NCBI RefSeq assembly: GCF_009913235.1
Contig: NZ_CP047897.1
Location: 434,001-498,000 of the forward strand
Reading direction: 5' to 3'
DNA length: 64,000 nucleotides
DNA from: Nibribacter ruber
Lineage (GTDB): Bacteria; Bacteroidota; Bacteroidia; Cytophagales; Hymenobacteraceae
Part shown: positions 15,720-24,947 of the stretch, in pieces
Position numbering within the stretch: position 1 is the first letter of the stretch
How the letters are laid out: every line of letters begins with the position of its first letter
Translations under genes and position numbers: made by a program
Notes under the pieces: model-generated
Told to the model about the DNA's origin: nothing
The model's database searches: none
The model's input: the letters and a program-made list of their open reading frames with translations, nothing else

Positions 15720-17165
15720 ATGGAAGAAATCATCACCAGCATCAATAACCTTGTTTGGAGTAACGCTTTAATCATTCTGTGTTTGGGCACGGGCATTTAT
15801 TTTTCAGTGATTACGCGGTTTCTGCAGGTGCGGTACCTGAAGGAGATGATCCGGTTACTGTTCAATAATGCGGCCTCAGATACGGGGGTAAGTTCGTTTC
15901 AGGCGTTTTCCATGGCCATTGCCGGGCGCGTGGGCACGGGCAACATTGCAGGTGTGGCCACGGCCATTGCCATGGGTGGGCCAGGCGCTATTTTCTGGAT
16001 GTGGATGATTGCGTTTTTGGGAAGTGCCTCGGCGTTTATTGAAGCCACGCTGGGCCAAATCTACAAAGAAGTGAAAGACGGACAGTACCGGGGCGGACCA
16101 GCCTTTTACATTGAGAAAGGCCTGGGCATGAAATGGTACGCGGTGGTATTTGCCGTGGCTACCATCATTAGTATGGTGTTCTTGTTGCCGGGCGTGCAAA
16201 GCAACAGCATTGCCCTGGGTATAACCAATGCCTTTCCGGTGCCGCCAGCCGTGACGGGAGGCGTGGTGACCTTGCTCTTGGCCTTGATCATTTTTGGCGG
16301 CGTGAAACGCATTGGCCGCGTAGCCGAAATCATTGTTCCGTTCATGGCGGGCGCCTACATTCTAATGGCGGTGATCATCATTGCGATGCACATCACAGAA
16401 GTGCCAGCAGTGTTTGGGTTAATCTTCAGATCAGCGTTTAACATGGAGGCAGGATTCAGCGGCGTGTTTGGCATGGCCGTGGCCTGGGGCGTGAAGCGCG
16501 GCATCTACTCCAATGAGGCAGGGCAGGGAACAGCTCCGCATGCCGCCGCCGCCGCCGAGGCATCCCATCCGGTGAAGCAGGGTTTGGTGCAGGCGTTCTC
16601 AGTGTATGTAGACACGTTGTTTGTGTGCACGGCCACCGCGCTTATGATTCTGTTCACGGGGCAGTACAATGTGGTGAACCCAGCCGGTGGTTTTCTGGTG
16701 GAGAACATGCCCAATGTGCCCATCGGGTCTGAGTACACACAAAATGCCGTGAACACGCATTTCCCCGATTTGGGTGGAGGCTTTGTGGCCATTGCCTTGC
16801 TGCTGTTCGCGTTCACTACCATCATGGCCTACTACTACATCGCAGAAACGAACTTAAGCTATCTCATGAAAAAGGGCACCAGCAAATGGGCCTTGTGGGG
16901 GTTGCGCGCCGCTATTTTAGTGGCCACCTTCTTCGGATCAGTGAAGACCGCCGAGTCTGCCTGGGCCCTGGGCGACATAGGGGTGGGACTCATGGCCTGG
17001 CTGAACATCATTGCCATTCTATTGCTGCAAAAACCTGCCATGCGCGCCCTGCGTGATTATCAAGCCCAGCGCAAAGCCGGCGTGGACCCTGTGTTTGATG
17101 CCCAGAAAGTAGGCATTAAGAACGCTGAAGAATGGGAACCTCAACCCGAGCTACAGAAAGTCTAA
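15720..17165 (+). CDS. Alanine/glycine:cation symporter family protein
   Basis: The 481-residue inner-membrane protein belongs to the AGCS family. It has about ten hydrophobic helices and the family signature in the second helix region (AFSMAIAGRVGTGNIAGVA). GGPGAIFWMWMIAFLGSASAF, the GQYRGGPAFYI loop and YSNEAGQGTAPHAAA are also present. It would import alanine or glycine with Na+. The start is the ATG at 15720. A palindrome with unusually long arms follows its stop by about 12 bp. Confidence 0.93.
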   Translation: MEEIITSINNLVWSNALIILCLGTGIYFSVITRFLQVRYLKEMIRLLFNNAASDTGVSSFQAFSMAIAGRVGTGNIAGVATAIAMGGPGAIFWMWMIAFLGSASAFIEATLGQIYKEVKDGQYRGGPAFYIEKGLGMKWYAVVFAVATIISMVFLLPGVQSNSIALGITNAFPVPPAVTGGVVTLLLALIIFGGVKRIGRVAEIIVPFMAGAYILMAVIIIAMHITEVPAVFGLIFRSAFNMEAGFSGVFGMAVAWGVKRGIYSNEAGQGTAPHAAAAAEASHPVKQGLVQAFSVYVDTLFVCTATALMILFTGQYNVVNPAGGFLVENMPNVPIGSEYTQNAVNTHFPDLGGGFVAIALLLFAFTTIMAYYYIAETNLSYLMKKGTSKWALWGLRAAILVATFFGSVKTAESAWALGDIGVGLMAWLNIIAILLLQKPAMRALRDYQAQRKAGVDPVFDAQKVGIKNAEEWEPQPELQKV

Positions 17166-17177
17166 AGAGCGAACTTG

Positions 17178-17233
17178 TTGATAGGTCGCTTTTGGTCTGT
17201 TTCTTGGAAAAAACGCTAAAAACGACCTATCAA
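17178..17233. repeat. 38-bp palindromic repeat, copy 9, with extended arms
   Basis: The 38-bp core is 17187-17224. Here the arms continue outward as TTGATAGGTCG / CGACCTATCAA, giving a stem of about 20 bp per side. It begins 13 bp after the symporter stop, so at this site it could serve as a terminator-like hairpin. Confidence 0.85.
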
Positions 17234-17458
17234 TCCAATCCCAAAAGTAAGGCCATTTGGTGACCCGTCCTCCCACGTATCCTTTATAAAAAGGATTTTG
17301 TTTCACGATGTGCTGACTACGGTGGTTAACCCAAAGGTAAATTCTTGAACTGTCCGTACGCATTTTGAAGGGAATTTCTTCGCTCTCTCTGTAATCGGGT
17401 AGATGCATTTAGGAGCGGCTTTTATAGGAGTGATACAGTTTATTTAACGTTTTACATC

Positions 17459-18481
17459 ATGCTCCAGCGCCAGATGTACCGCATGCCCAAAGCCGGTTCC
17501 ATCCATCACCTCACCTTACAGACAGAGACGCTTGGTCCGCCGGCCGCAAGCGAAGTCTGCGTGCGGGTGCAGGCCGTGGGTCTCAACTTTGCCGATGTCT
17601 TTGCCATGCAGGGGCTTTACAGCGCCACGCCTGCGGGTTCCTTTATTCCTGGTTTGGAGTTCTCAGGCGAGGTCATAGCCGTAGGAGAGGGCGTCACTTC
17701 TTGCCAGGTGGGCGACCGCGTGATGGGTGTGACAAGGTTTGGTGGCTATGTGTCGCATATCAACCTCCACTTTGAATACGTGATTCCACTACCCTCTGCC
17801 TGGAGCTATGAGCAGGGCGCAGGTTTTCTGGTGCAAGGCTTAACGGCCTATTATGCGCTTAAGCAGCTGGGGAATCTGCAGCCGGGCATGACGGTGCTCA
17901 TTCATAGTGCGGCGGGAGGCGTAGGTATTCTGGCCAACCGCATCTGCCAGAAATACGGCGCCTATACCATTGGTACCGTGGGCCAGGCTAGCAAAGTACC
18001 GTTTCTGCTAGAATTGGAAGGCTATAATGACGTCATAGTCCGGGGCAAGGAGTTCGGCAGGCAGCTGCAACAAGCCCTGGCCGGAAGACCCATGCACCTG
18101 ATCATGGAATGTATTGGCGGCAAGGTATTGGCCCAGGGCTGGAAGGCCCTCGCGCCCATGGGCCGGATGGTAGTATATGGCAACGCCAGCTTCTCCAGCC
18201 ACAGCGCCCGCCCCAATTACCCGCGCCTCATCTGGAAATTTCTGCAGCGCCCCAAAATAGACCCGCTCAAACTGCCCACCGAGAACAAATCCCTCATGGG
18301 CTTCAACCTCATTTACCTCTATGAACAGACCCAACTATTACACCAGCTATTGGCAGAACTGCAGGCGCTAGACTTGCCTCCTCAGCATGTTGGGCATGTG
18401 TTTCCATACCAAGACATGCACCAGGCTATTCATTTGTTCCAACTAGGACGAACCACGGGAAAGGTAGTGGTGACCTGGTAA
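17459..18481 (+). CDS. Quinone-oxidoreductase-like zinc-independent MDR family enzyme
   Basis: The 340-residue protein is a medium-chain dehydrogenase/reductase without the structural zinc cysteines. Key features are VGLNFADVFAMQGLY (the substrate domain typical of quinone reductases and VAT-1), PGLEFSGEVIAVGEGV, GDRVMG and the nucleotide-binding loop HSAAGGVGILANRIC (about 153-167). It likely reduces quinones or enones with NADPH in the cytoplasm. The start is the ATG at 17459. It is monocistronic. Confidence 0.88.
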   Translation: MLQRQMYRMPKAGSIHHLTLQTETLGPPAASEVCVRVQAVGLNFADVFAMQGLYSATPAGSFIPGLEFSGEVIAVGEGVTSCQVGDRVMGVTRFGGYVSHINLHFEYVIPLPSAWSYEQGAGFLVQGLTAYYALKQLGNLQPGMTVLIHSAAGGVGILANRICQKYGAYTIGTVGQASKVPFLLELEGYNDVIVRGKEFGRQLQQALAGRPMHLIMECIGGKVLAQGWKALAPMGRMVVYGNASFSSHSARPNYPRLIWKFLQRPKIDPLKLPTENKSLMGFNLIYLYEQTQLLHQLLAELQALDLPPQHVGHVFPYQDMHQAIHLFQLGRTTGKVVVTW

Positions 18482-18685
18482 ATTCTGCAAACCTTTGGTA
18501 CGGTGATGGTTACAAAGAATAGCAAGGTTGTTTCAGCTTCTCATTGTTTCTTGCCATTCTTCCCTTTGACACAGAAGCCGCTTGATATTTTTAGCAAATA
18601 AAATAGGCGGCCTGCATACTAATTGGCTCAGTATTTGAGTTATGTAACCTGTAGTCAAGTATTAACTTCTACTTTAACCCTGCCC

Positions 18686-18880
18686 ATGCAAACTGAACAT
18701 AGCGTGAACATATCATCTTCAGAGACAGAAGAAGCCATTTGGACCCTCTTAGACTTACCCGGCGCCCAGGTTGCCATTGTGGAAGATGGTGGAGAAATAA
18801 AGGAAGAAAAGCTGACCAACTTTTATGAAAGCTTCAGTGCTGCCTTGGATTTAACCGAACCTGATGACATCTTAGAATAA
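18686..18880 (+). CDS. Hypothetical acidic small protein
   Basis: The 64-residue product from the ATG at 18686 is rich in Glu, Asp and Ser (VNISSSETEEAIW, EEKLTNFYESF, LTEPDDILE). It has no signal peptide or known domain. A longer upstream frame was rejected because its extra residues look non-coding. It sits alone before a palindrome and a strong terminator, which supports a real transcription unit. Confidence 0.55.
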   Translation: MQTEHSVNISSSETEEAIWTLLDLPGAQVAIVEDGGEIKEEKLTNFYESFSAALDLTEPDDILE

Positions 18881-18902
18881 ATAGCCGCGATTAGGGTAGC
18901 GT

Positions 18903-18940
18903 CGTTTTTGGCTAGTTTTGGGTGAAATACGCCAAAAACA
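18903..18940. repeat. 38-bp palindromic repeat, copy 10
   Basis: Arms CGTTTTTGGCTAGTTTTG and GAAATACGCCAAAAACA. It starts 22 bp after the small gene and directly abuts a separate intrinsic terminator. Confidence 0.85.
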
Positions 18941-18977
18941 GAAAATCCCCGGTCTATTCCAGACCGGGGATTTTCTG
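18939..18977. terminator. Intrinsic terminator
   Basis: 17-bp perfect stem CAGAAAATCCCCGGTCT / AGACCGGGGATTTTCTG with a 5-nt loop. Its left arm begins in the last bases of palindrome copy 10. Confidence 0.92.
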
Positions 18978-19082
18978 TTGTATACCTTTCCGAAAATGAA
19001 AGCCGAGGATGAATTTTAACGACTTGAATAGTAATTTAATCGCCGCAATACTTCGTTGTAGAAAAGCAAAATAGAATACACT

Positions 19083-19238
19083 ATGAGCACCAGATCAGCA
19101 GACCAACAAAAGAAACAGCGCCAAAAAGAATTTAAGGAACGAAAAGAAAACCAGGCGCGCCTAAAAGCTGAGGCAAAAATTGCGAAAGCCAGTCCACCCA
19201 AAGGTGACGATGAACCTAGTGAGATACGGGAACAGTAG
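19083..19238 (+). CDS. Small, highly charged hypothetical protein
   Basis: A 51-codon frame from the ATG at 19083 encodes a Lys/Arg/Gln/Glu-rich helix (QKKQRQKEFKERKENQARLK) ending in PPKGDDEPSEIREQ. The strongly amphipathic, coherent composition suggests a real gene, perhaps a nucleic-acid-associated small protein. It lies just outside the left attachment site. Before the element inserted it would have lain beyond the 3' end of mnmE. Confidence 0.5.
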   Translation: MSTRSADQQKKQRQKEFKERKENQARLKAEAKIAKASPPKGDDEPSEIREQ

Positions 19239-19286
19239 ATGTTATTTAGCTGATCAGCTTTAAAGAGCGACCTCAACTGCGCTGAA

Positions 19287-19305
19287 TTTATTTGCCGATG
19301 CAGAA
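19287..19305. other. Left attachment site (attL) of the mnmE-integrated element
   Basis: Matches 30522-30540 at 17 of 19 positions and shares the 11-bp core CCGATGCAGAA. On the minus strand it reads TTC TGC ATC GGC AAA TAA, which encodes F-C-I-G-K-stop, the same tail as intact mnmE but with synonymous differences. This is the displaced mnmE end left by integration. Confidence 0.85.
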
Positions 19306-19430
19306 AGTATTGACATGTGTTAACAGGCTATAAATAAGGTAGTTAATTGGTTAGTGGTTTATTGAAGGAACAAAATAGGAACGTTTAACAAATAAATGTC
19401 CATTTATCACCACTTAAACCACACACTATT

Positions 19431-19916
19431 ATGATGCAACAGGAAACACTTGCTTTCCCTTGGGTAGACTCTTACTTCGGTATTCCAGAGCCAGAGGCCA
19501 CAGATTACGGCTTGCCAACTTCCTTTATCACTGTAGAGTATGAAATTCATATACTGTTTAAAGATTTGACAGTGGAAGTGCATACTATCAGGCACGATAG
19601 GCAACACCAGACAATCACCAAAGATGGGCGCGGACACCTGGGCATGTTTGACCCTCAGGATTTTTCAATGCCTTTGAAAGAGAAGGCATGGGGGAATAGC
19701 GACGCGATAGCTTTTGTCATCTACTATTCAAATACAAGCAGTTTGACCGGGATAAAAATAAAGAGCAAGGATAAGTGTCTTTGCGCCAAAGTCGGGCGCT
19801 TCAAATGGAAGTGGGTCTATTACAAAGATTTGCACGGCGCGTTGCGACAAACAGAGTATGAAAATGCTTTCATACCTGACAATGTTAAAATGAAAAACCC
19901 GCAGGCATTCAGATAA
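19431..19916 (+). CDS. Hypothetical protein, element cargo
   Basis: The 161-residue product is not recognised. It has no signal peptide or membrane segment. It looks like a compact mixed alpha/beta cytosolic protein with many aromatic residues (VEYEIHILFKDLTVEVHTIRH, FKWKWVYYKDLHG). It is the first gene inside the left end of the element, with an AT-rich leader and an ATG ATG start. Position near the end and separate orientation from the integrase are typical of accessory cargo. Confidence 0.6.
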   Translation: MMQQETLAFPWVDSYFGIPEPEATDYGLPTSFITVEYEIHILFKDLTVEVHTIRHDRQHQTITKDGRGHLGMFDPQDFSMPLKEKAWGNSDAIAFVIYYSNTSSLTGIKIKSKDKCLCAKVGRFKWKWVYYKDLHGALRQTEYENAFIPDNVKMKNPQAFR

Positions 19917-20008
19917 TAATGGGCTTTGCAGCGCAGACCGCTTAAGGCAGGCGCAACGGCACTTTACATTCTTATATTAAATACTCATCTAAATTAACTA
20001 TCCAATAC

Positions 20009-20218
<210 letters not shown>

Positions 20219-20227
20219 AGCCAGACT

Positions 20228-20476
20228 ATGGAAAGCCACAAGACAAGACTACTTAGACAAATCATAAATAATCCCCGCTTTAATTAATCTGGCTTTGCAC
20301 TTGACCTTTATCCAGGCAAGAGCAACTAAGACGCCTCGGCTATGTTTACACAGAAGTTCAACGGTACAGCCAAGTACAGGAGCCTGAACGAAGCGGAAGA
20401 GGATAAGCTAGTCTCAGAACTACACGCACTGGCAGACCTGATAAACGAACTACTGCCAAGAAAGGCAGAGCTGTAG
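20228..20476 (+). pseudogene. HTH-like regulator gene with two in-frame TAA codons
   Basis: A single frame from the ATG at 20228 to the TAG at 20474 would encode 82 residues but has TAA at 20285-20287 and 20327-20329. With Gln at both positions it reads MESHKTRLLRQIINNPRFN, then q-SGFALDLYPGKSN, then q-DASAMFTQKFNGTAKYR and SLNEAEEDKLVSELHALA. This resembles small atypical HTH proteins of Bacteroidota mobile elements. Both stops are explained by single C-to-T changes of CAA. The last 44 codons (ATG at 20342) could still be translated alone. Confidence 0.5.
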
Positions 20477-20538
20477 AACAAATAGAGCCGGCTATATCAG
20501 TGTGTAAAAAATAGTGGATATAGACAGAGTGCCGTTAA

Positions 20539-20703
20539 AAAAATGTAGGCGGGCGCCGGTCTTACAATCACCCTACCCAGTCAAAGTGAAAGCGTTTCGG
20601 GAATGACGGCAATGTTATTGATCTATATAGTAAGCCCAACGAGATAGGCTCAAGCTCCTTTAGCAAAACATTAGTAATCAGATCTAACATGAGGCTGTAC
20701 TGA
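20539..20703 (+). pseudogene. Possible gene remnant
   Basis: After a stop at 20536 a frame reads NVGGRRSYNHPTQSK, hits TGA at 20587-20589, then continues as KRFGNDGNVIDLYSKPNEIG and SSSFSKTLVIRSNMRLY to a TGA at 20701. The second half has protein-like composition but no start codon. It may be the tail of a decayed gene. The rest of 20477-20851 shows nothing recognisable. Confidence 0.25.
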
Positions 20704-20851
20704 AAACACCTTCACATTGCTCGCAATAGGAGCGCGGGTAAGATGGGCCATTTTTTCAAATGACGCATTGCTGCCATATCGCATTGTAAGTTCGTTCTGT
20801 TATTATTTAATTTAAACTGGTAAGTTTAAAATTCATTTAGCACTACCACCC

Positions 20852-21394
20852 ATGGAAATCTTCTTCTCAGGTATAAAAGCCATTATTGTTTCCCAGTTAG
20901 AATCAGCCTCTCAGAAGATTCTGGTAGCAGTAAGTTGGCTCACTGACAGGGAATTATTTTCCATTCTTCTGGATAAACTTAAAAGCGGAGTGCGCGTGTC
21001 ACTTATCACTAGGAACGACTACCTTAACAACCACCCCAGTGCCCTGCCTTGGCAACGTTTCATCGAAGCTGGGGGAGAGCTTAGGTTCTGCCAGCCGGGC
21101 AAGATGCTGCACTATAAGTTCTGCGTGATTGATGGTCGTACTGCCTTGGCAACCTCTTACAACTGGACCTGCTTCGCGGGGGCCAACAACCGGGAGAACA
21201 TCATGCTGATGGATGATCAAGCTACTATAGAATCTTTTACAGAGGAGTTCAACTTTTTGCGCCAGCAGTTTTCCTTAGAGACCAACCCCGCAAGGATTGA
21301 GATGCAGTCGGTCAGTGAGAAACTACACGGGTTCTATGAGACTACCATTGAAGCGGACGAGAGCAACCAAAGCTTAAAATTATTAGAATTGTAA
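20852..21394 (+). CDS. Phospholipase D-like (HKD) nuclease-family protein
   Basis: The 180-residue protein carries one HKD motif, HYKFCVID followed by GRTALATSYNWT (His, Lys and Asp at about 91-98). It is preceded by the strand-helix pattern of the PLD fold (ILVAVSWLTDRELFSILLD, VRVSLITRND). Single-motif PLD proteins usually act as homodimeric nucleases or phosphodiesterases. It has no signal peptide, so it is probably cytosolic. It is in the cargo half of the integrated element and appears intact. A role in defence or DNA processing is possible but inferred only from context. Confidence 0.75.
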   Translation: MEIFFSGIKAIIVSQLESASQKILVAVSWLTDRELFSILLDKLKSGVRVSLITRNDYLNNHPSALPWQRFIEAGGELRFCQPGKMLHYKFCVIDGRTALATSYNWTCFAGANNRENIMLMDDQATIESFTEEFNFLRQQFSLETNPARIEMQSVSEKLHGFYETTIEADESNQSLKLLEL

Positions 21395-21497
21395 AATAGA
21401 TTCTCCATACTGATAAGGATTTAAAAGGGGAACATTCATTAGGGAAGCACAGCATTATGTACTTTTACAGTATGAAATTTTTTGGACTAAAATCGAC

Positions 21498-22607
21498 ATG
21501 GCGCAACAGATTCAAGGGCTTGGATATTCTACAGAAGCTAAAATGGGAATTGAGAATGGGCCAAGCCAACCATTGATATTGCCCTCCAATCCAATACCCT
21601 CCAAGAGAATCCTTGAACTGGACTGCACCCGGGGCATCACTGCCTTCATCGTGGTTCTGGTCCATTTCTCCAAAGGCACTGCTTACCGAGACTTCTTCTC
21701 CATCTTCGCTGGCGGGACGGATCTGTTCTTCATTATTAGCGGCTTCGTTGGGTTCAACCTGGTCCGGTCAAACCCCAAAGCCCCAGCCTATTTCAAGAGG
21801 CGGTTTGTGAGGCTGATACCGTTCTTCTGGGTATGTGTCTCCCTTACTTTTCTATTAGAATTCGCTTATCAAATTACCCACGGCACCTCGACTGCGCTTT
21901 TGATGGTCGAATACCTGACAAACCTCTCGTTCCTAAACTACTATTTTGGCCTCAGGTTCCTCGACGGGGTGTACTGGACATTACTTATAGAGGTACTGTT
22001 CTATGCATTGCTGGGCACACTGCTTTCCCTTGGCTGGGGCAAACAAATTGAAAGGATAGGCGCCGCTGCCATAATTTACATCCTTCTGACCACACTGCTC
22101 CCCCTTGGTCCTTTTGATGGCATCCACAAGTCAATCCTTCGCTATTTCCCGCTGCTGGTAGTTTGGCCGGCGTTTTATGCAGGCATCCTGTTCAACCGAC
22201 TGAAGTATGACGGGGGAAACACTACCAGGTGGCTGTTGCTTCTGCTTAGCTATTCTATGGCCGTATTCGCCATCTCTAACTCGGATGAGATTCACCCAGT
22301 GACTACGGTCATCTCCATGACAGTACATGCGGTGATGACGACGGTCTATTTTTTGTTCTTCTACCTGTCAATCAATAATCGTATTCCCTTCATTGTAAAC
22401 AAGGCGACTCTTTTTCTTGCGAGCATTTCCTACTGCCTTTACCTGATACACAACAGAATAGGGAACGGGTTTGTCAGACCCCAGATAAAATGGCTTCCAG
22501 AGCCCGCGCAATTTATCGGACTGACCCTTAGCATGGTCGTGGTGGCCTTTGTCCTAACCCATTTAATTGAAAGGCCATTGCTGAATAAAATCAAAAAAGG
22601 CACCTAG
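21498..22607 (+). CDS. Acyltransferase family 3 membrane protein
   Basis: The 369-residue protein has about ten hydrophobic helices. Its N-terminal signature fits acyltransferase family 3: RILELDCTRGITAFIVVLVH with the conserved Arg and His, then FFIISGFVGFN. These enzymes O-acylate surface sugars such as O-antigen. On phage-derived elements they commonly alter the receptor of the host. The gene appears intact, is GC-richer than much of the element and follows the PLD-like gene. Specificity cannot be told. Confidence 0.85.
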   Translation: MAQQIQGLGYSTEAKMGIENGPSQPLILPSNPIPSKRILELDCTRGITAFIVVLVHFSKGTAYRDFFSIFAGGTDLFFIISGFVGFNLVRSNPKAPAYFKRRFVRLIPFFWVCVSLTFLLEFAYQITHGTSTALLMVEYLTNLSFLNYYFGLRFLDGVYWTLLIEVLFYALLGTLLSLGWGKQIERIGAAAIIYILLTTLLPLGPFDGIHKSILRYFPLLVVWPAFYAGILFNRLKYDGGNTTRWLLLLLSYSMAVFAISNSDEIHPVTTVISMTVHAVMTTVYFLFFYLSINNRIPFIVNKATLFLASISYCLYLIHNRIGNGFVRPQIKWLPEPAQFIGLTLSMVVVAFVLTHLIERPLLNKIKKGT

Positions 22608-22689
22608 ACGTAGATCATTAGATTATTTGATTATAAAATTTAAGGTTTTACTCTAAGAAAGTAAAGTTGGCATTGACGTACATTAAATT

Positions 22690-22925
22690 ATGAGCGCCAA
22701 TGCCAACAAGCCCAAAATAACTTACCAAGTTCCGCCTAAGCAAAAGCACTGCCCTGTCTGTTCTTCAGCTTAACGCTTTACATGAAGAATGGCAATAAGC
22801 GCACAGGCATCAGGAGCGCTCCAGATAAGAGAACATTTAATGAAGCTGTCCAGAAATGGGTAGACCAATGGGAGCAACGGCCTAATTTATCAGGATGGTA
22901 CTTTGAGCAAATAAACTTCTGTTAA
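22690..22925 (+). pseudogene. Small gene broken by a frameshift
   Basis: The first part starts with an ATG at 22690 (MSANANKPKITYQVPPKQKH, then CPVCSSA) and stops at 22771. A second frame from 22782 reads MKNGNKRTGIRSAPDKRTF and ends WYFEQINFC at 22925. The second frame is open just upstream (SLTLY before the Met), so a single-base frameshift near 22766 would join them into one protein of about 77 residues with a CPVC half zinc-finger. Not recognised. Confidence 0.45.
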
Positions 22926-22990
22926 TACCTGATAAGCTATAAAATTTGAATATTAAGGATTTTAAATATAACTTATAGAAAAAAAGGACA

Positions 22991-23134
22991 ATGAAGTTTT
23001 CTCTTGTTATTGGCGATGTAGTAAGGTGGATAATAGGCATGTGCTTAATGTACCTGTTTATGGCCTATACAATGGCAGGCTTATTCTTAATTTTTGAATT
23101 TGTAGCTACCAAACTAAAACATCAAGGCACATAA
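22991..23134 (+). CDS. Small single-helix membrane protein
   Basis: The 47-residue product has a long hydrophobic stretch (WIIGMCLMYLFMAYTMAG, then LFLIFEFVA) and a basic tail (TKLKHQGT). Its stop codon is directly followed by the next membrane-protein frame. The two are probably translated together, and the role is unknown. Confidence 0.45.
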   Translation: MKFSLVIGDVVRWIIGMCLMYLFMAYTMAGLFLIFEFVATKLKHQGT

Positions 23135-23452
23135 TTGTATCTCTTCTTTTGGTCATTCGTTTTTTGTGGTTTGATGCCTATAGTTGTTTTGATAGCTACC
23201 AAAGCAACTAGATTAGTCACTAAAATAATAAGGCAAGAGGAAATCTTTATTAAAATTACATCAGGGTTAGTGGCAATTTTCCTGCTTGCAATGACAATAC
23301 TCTTTTGGTTTGATCAATATGAGATGAGCTTTGAAGCATTAGACCATAAAATTTTGAACAAATGGCTTATTTCTTTTTATCTTCTTACCCTCCTTATATT
23401 CCCATTTACCTTAGCTGATAATGCAAGCAGTAAAGTTGCGCCTTATAAGTAA
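23135..23452 (+). CDS. Hypothetical three-helix membrane protein
   Basis: The 105-residue frame starts with TTG right after the TAA of the previous gene. It has three hydrophobic segments (about 1-22, 43-62, 82-97), separated by a basic loop (KATRLVTKIIRQEE) and a charged loop. No family is recognised. The start is uncertain; the first ATG would remove the first helix. It lies at the end of the cargo block and faces the minus-strand viral-like block. Confidence 0.5.
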   Translation: MYLFFWSFVFCGLMPIVVLIATKATRLVTKIIRQEEIFIKITSGLVAIFLLAMTILFWFDQYEMSFEALDHKILNKWLISFYLLTLLIFPFTLADNASSKVAPYK

Positions 23453-23561
23453 AGTCTTTTTACCTTCTTTTGGGCTTATTCAAAATGGGAGGCCCATCTG
23501 CTAATAACTTGCACTGTTTCTTAAAGCCCTTTTCTAATCCATTAATCAGGCCCAAACCCTT

Positions 23562-23843
23562 CTAAGTTAAGTGTAGATAATACATAGGCTTCTCCAATGG
23601 CTTGATATAGCCGGCCTCTACAAACTGATTCACGGTATTACTCACACTAGACAGCCACAAGTAAGTGCACTTGGCTACCTTAATCTTGGTGACTCTATTA
23701 AGATGCATTTCGTTGAGGTAGTGAATTGCCAGCAATACGCGTAGCTGGTGCGTACTTAACCCGGTAACCGTACGAACGCCTACGGATGCCCCGTACGCGC
23801 TTAGAAGCCCTGAAATACCCTCTAGAAATGCCTGCTTGCTCAT
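23562..23843 (-). CDS. Hypothetical winged-helix-like protein
   Basis: The 93-residue product has the helix-rich layout of a small DNA-binding protein (STHQLRVLLAIHYLNEMHLN, then SSVSNTVNQFVEAGYIKPLE). The second segment resembles a recognition helix plus wing. It is the last gene of the minus-strand block of the element. Function is unproven; a regulatory role is inferred from this pattern only. Confidence 0.5.
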   Translation of the reverse strand: MSKQAFLEGISGLLSAYGASVGVRTVTGLSTHQLRVLLAIHYLNEMHLNRVTKIKVAKCTYLWLSSVSNTVNQFVEAGYIKPLEKPMYYLHLT

Positions 23844-23928
23844 GGCTTTGCTTGTAAAAGAAAGATGTATGTAGGTGGGAATTGTAAAAGAGTGGTTTGG
23901 CCTAGTCCATTAACAGATATACACAAAG

Positions 23929-24117
23929 TCATTCCTTGCCCGCTTTCTTCTGTCTGGCTGCTTCAAATACCTTCTCTAGGTTATCCTTTGCCTTCTGTAG
24001 CCGTTCCTGCTGCATCTGCGTCCTTGCCTTAGCTCTCAGTATAAGGTCTTCTAACTGCCGGTAGTGTTTTGCTAGCTGCTCGGTGGTAAGCTCTGGTTTC
24101 TTCTGTTCTTCTTCCAT
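23929..24117 (-). CDS. Small coiled-coil protein
   Basis: The 62 residues are almost entirely charged and helical (LTTEQLAKHYRQLEDLILRA, QQERLQKAKDNLEKVFEAAR) and end in a basic tail. No family is recognised. It directly follows the virion-like gene in the minus-strand block, so an accessory or scaffold-like role is conceivable. Confidence 0.55.
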   Translation of the reverse strand: MEEEQKKPELTTEQLAKHYRQLEDLILRAKARTQMQQERLQKAKDNLEKVFEAARQKKAGKE

Positions 24118-24157
24118 CTTCTGGAGGGTAGTTATCCCTCACAAGATAGTAGAAAGA

Positions 24158-24844
24158 TTAGAACCAGTAGCCGGCCCTTTTGCCTGATATGTTACCCAAT
24201 CCGCCTAAGCCAATCTGCATAGTCTGGTTGAGGTCATACAACCCGCCGGCGCCGTAGTTGTTGAGCGTGCTTTGGCCTGGTAGCTTTGGCGTTCTACCTG
24301 TAATGGGGTCTTTGTCAAAGCCGCCGCTAGATGCATAGGCACCCACCGTTCCTAGGGTTGATAAGGCCCCAAATAAATTAGTAGCAGAGGCCTGCTTCAA
24401 GGCTGCTCGCTCCCTGTTCGCATTGGCTAAATCGCTAGCCTGCCATTGTGCGTCCTGCGCCAAAGCACCAGCTAACTTGTCCCTGGCCTGCATCTGAAAG
24501 CCTGCGGCCTGGTCTGCTAACTGGCTGCTTGCTTGGTTCGCCTGCTGGCCTAATTTCGTGATGCCGGCCAATACTCCAGAAGCCCCCGTACCCGATTGGG
24601 CGAGTGCTGCTGTTCAGTTTGCCATATTCTGGTTTATGCGATTTTCGGAACTGGCCTGACCGGGCATAAATGCCGAGCCTGCCTGTTGCCTACGCATGGC
24701 AAGCATCTCTTTGAACTCCTGAGGCCTGGTGTCTATGGGTTTAACTTTATTGGCGTTAATGCCTTGGATGCCGCCAGAAAAAGCCTGCCATAATCCAGGT
24801 GATGCGGTTGCTAATAAAGGTAATAGTGCTAGTGGTCCTGGCAT
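24158..24844 (-). pseudogene. Phage virion-like Ala/Gln/Gly-rich protein, interrupted by TGA
   Basis: One frame runs from the ATG at 24844 to the stop at 24158 but contains TGA at 24614-24616 (codon 77), consistent with CGA (Arg) changed to TGA. Restored, the 228-residue protein starts with a hydrophobic helix (MPGPLALLPLLATASPG). It then has FKEMLAMRRQQAGSAFMPGQ, a long Ala/Gln/Asn-rich helical stretch (QQANQASSQLADQAAGFQ, DLANANRERAALKQASA) and a Gly-rich tail. This composition resembles internal virion or DNA-ejection proteins of phages. No specific family is recognised. Confidence 0.5.
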
Positions 24845-24947
24845 GTCATTAGGGTTTAGGTGTATAAAGTAGTGTTACAACATATACGTTTTTAAGACTC
24901 CCCTAATAAGCTTAATAAACCTATCGCCCTAAATAAAAGGGAGATTA

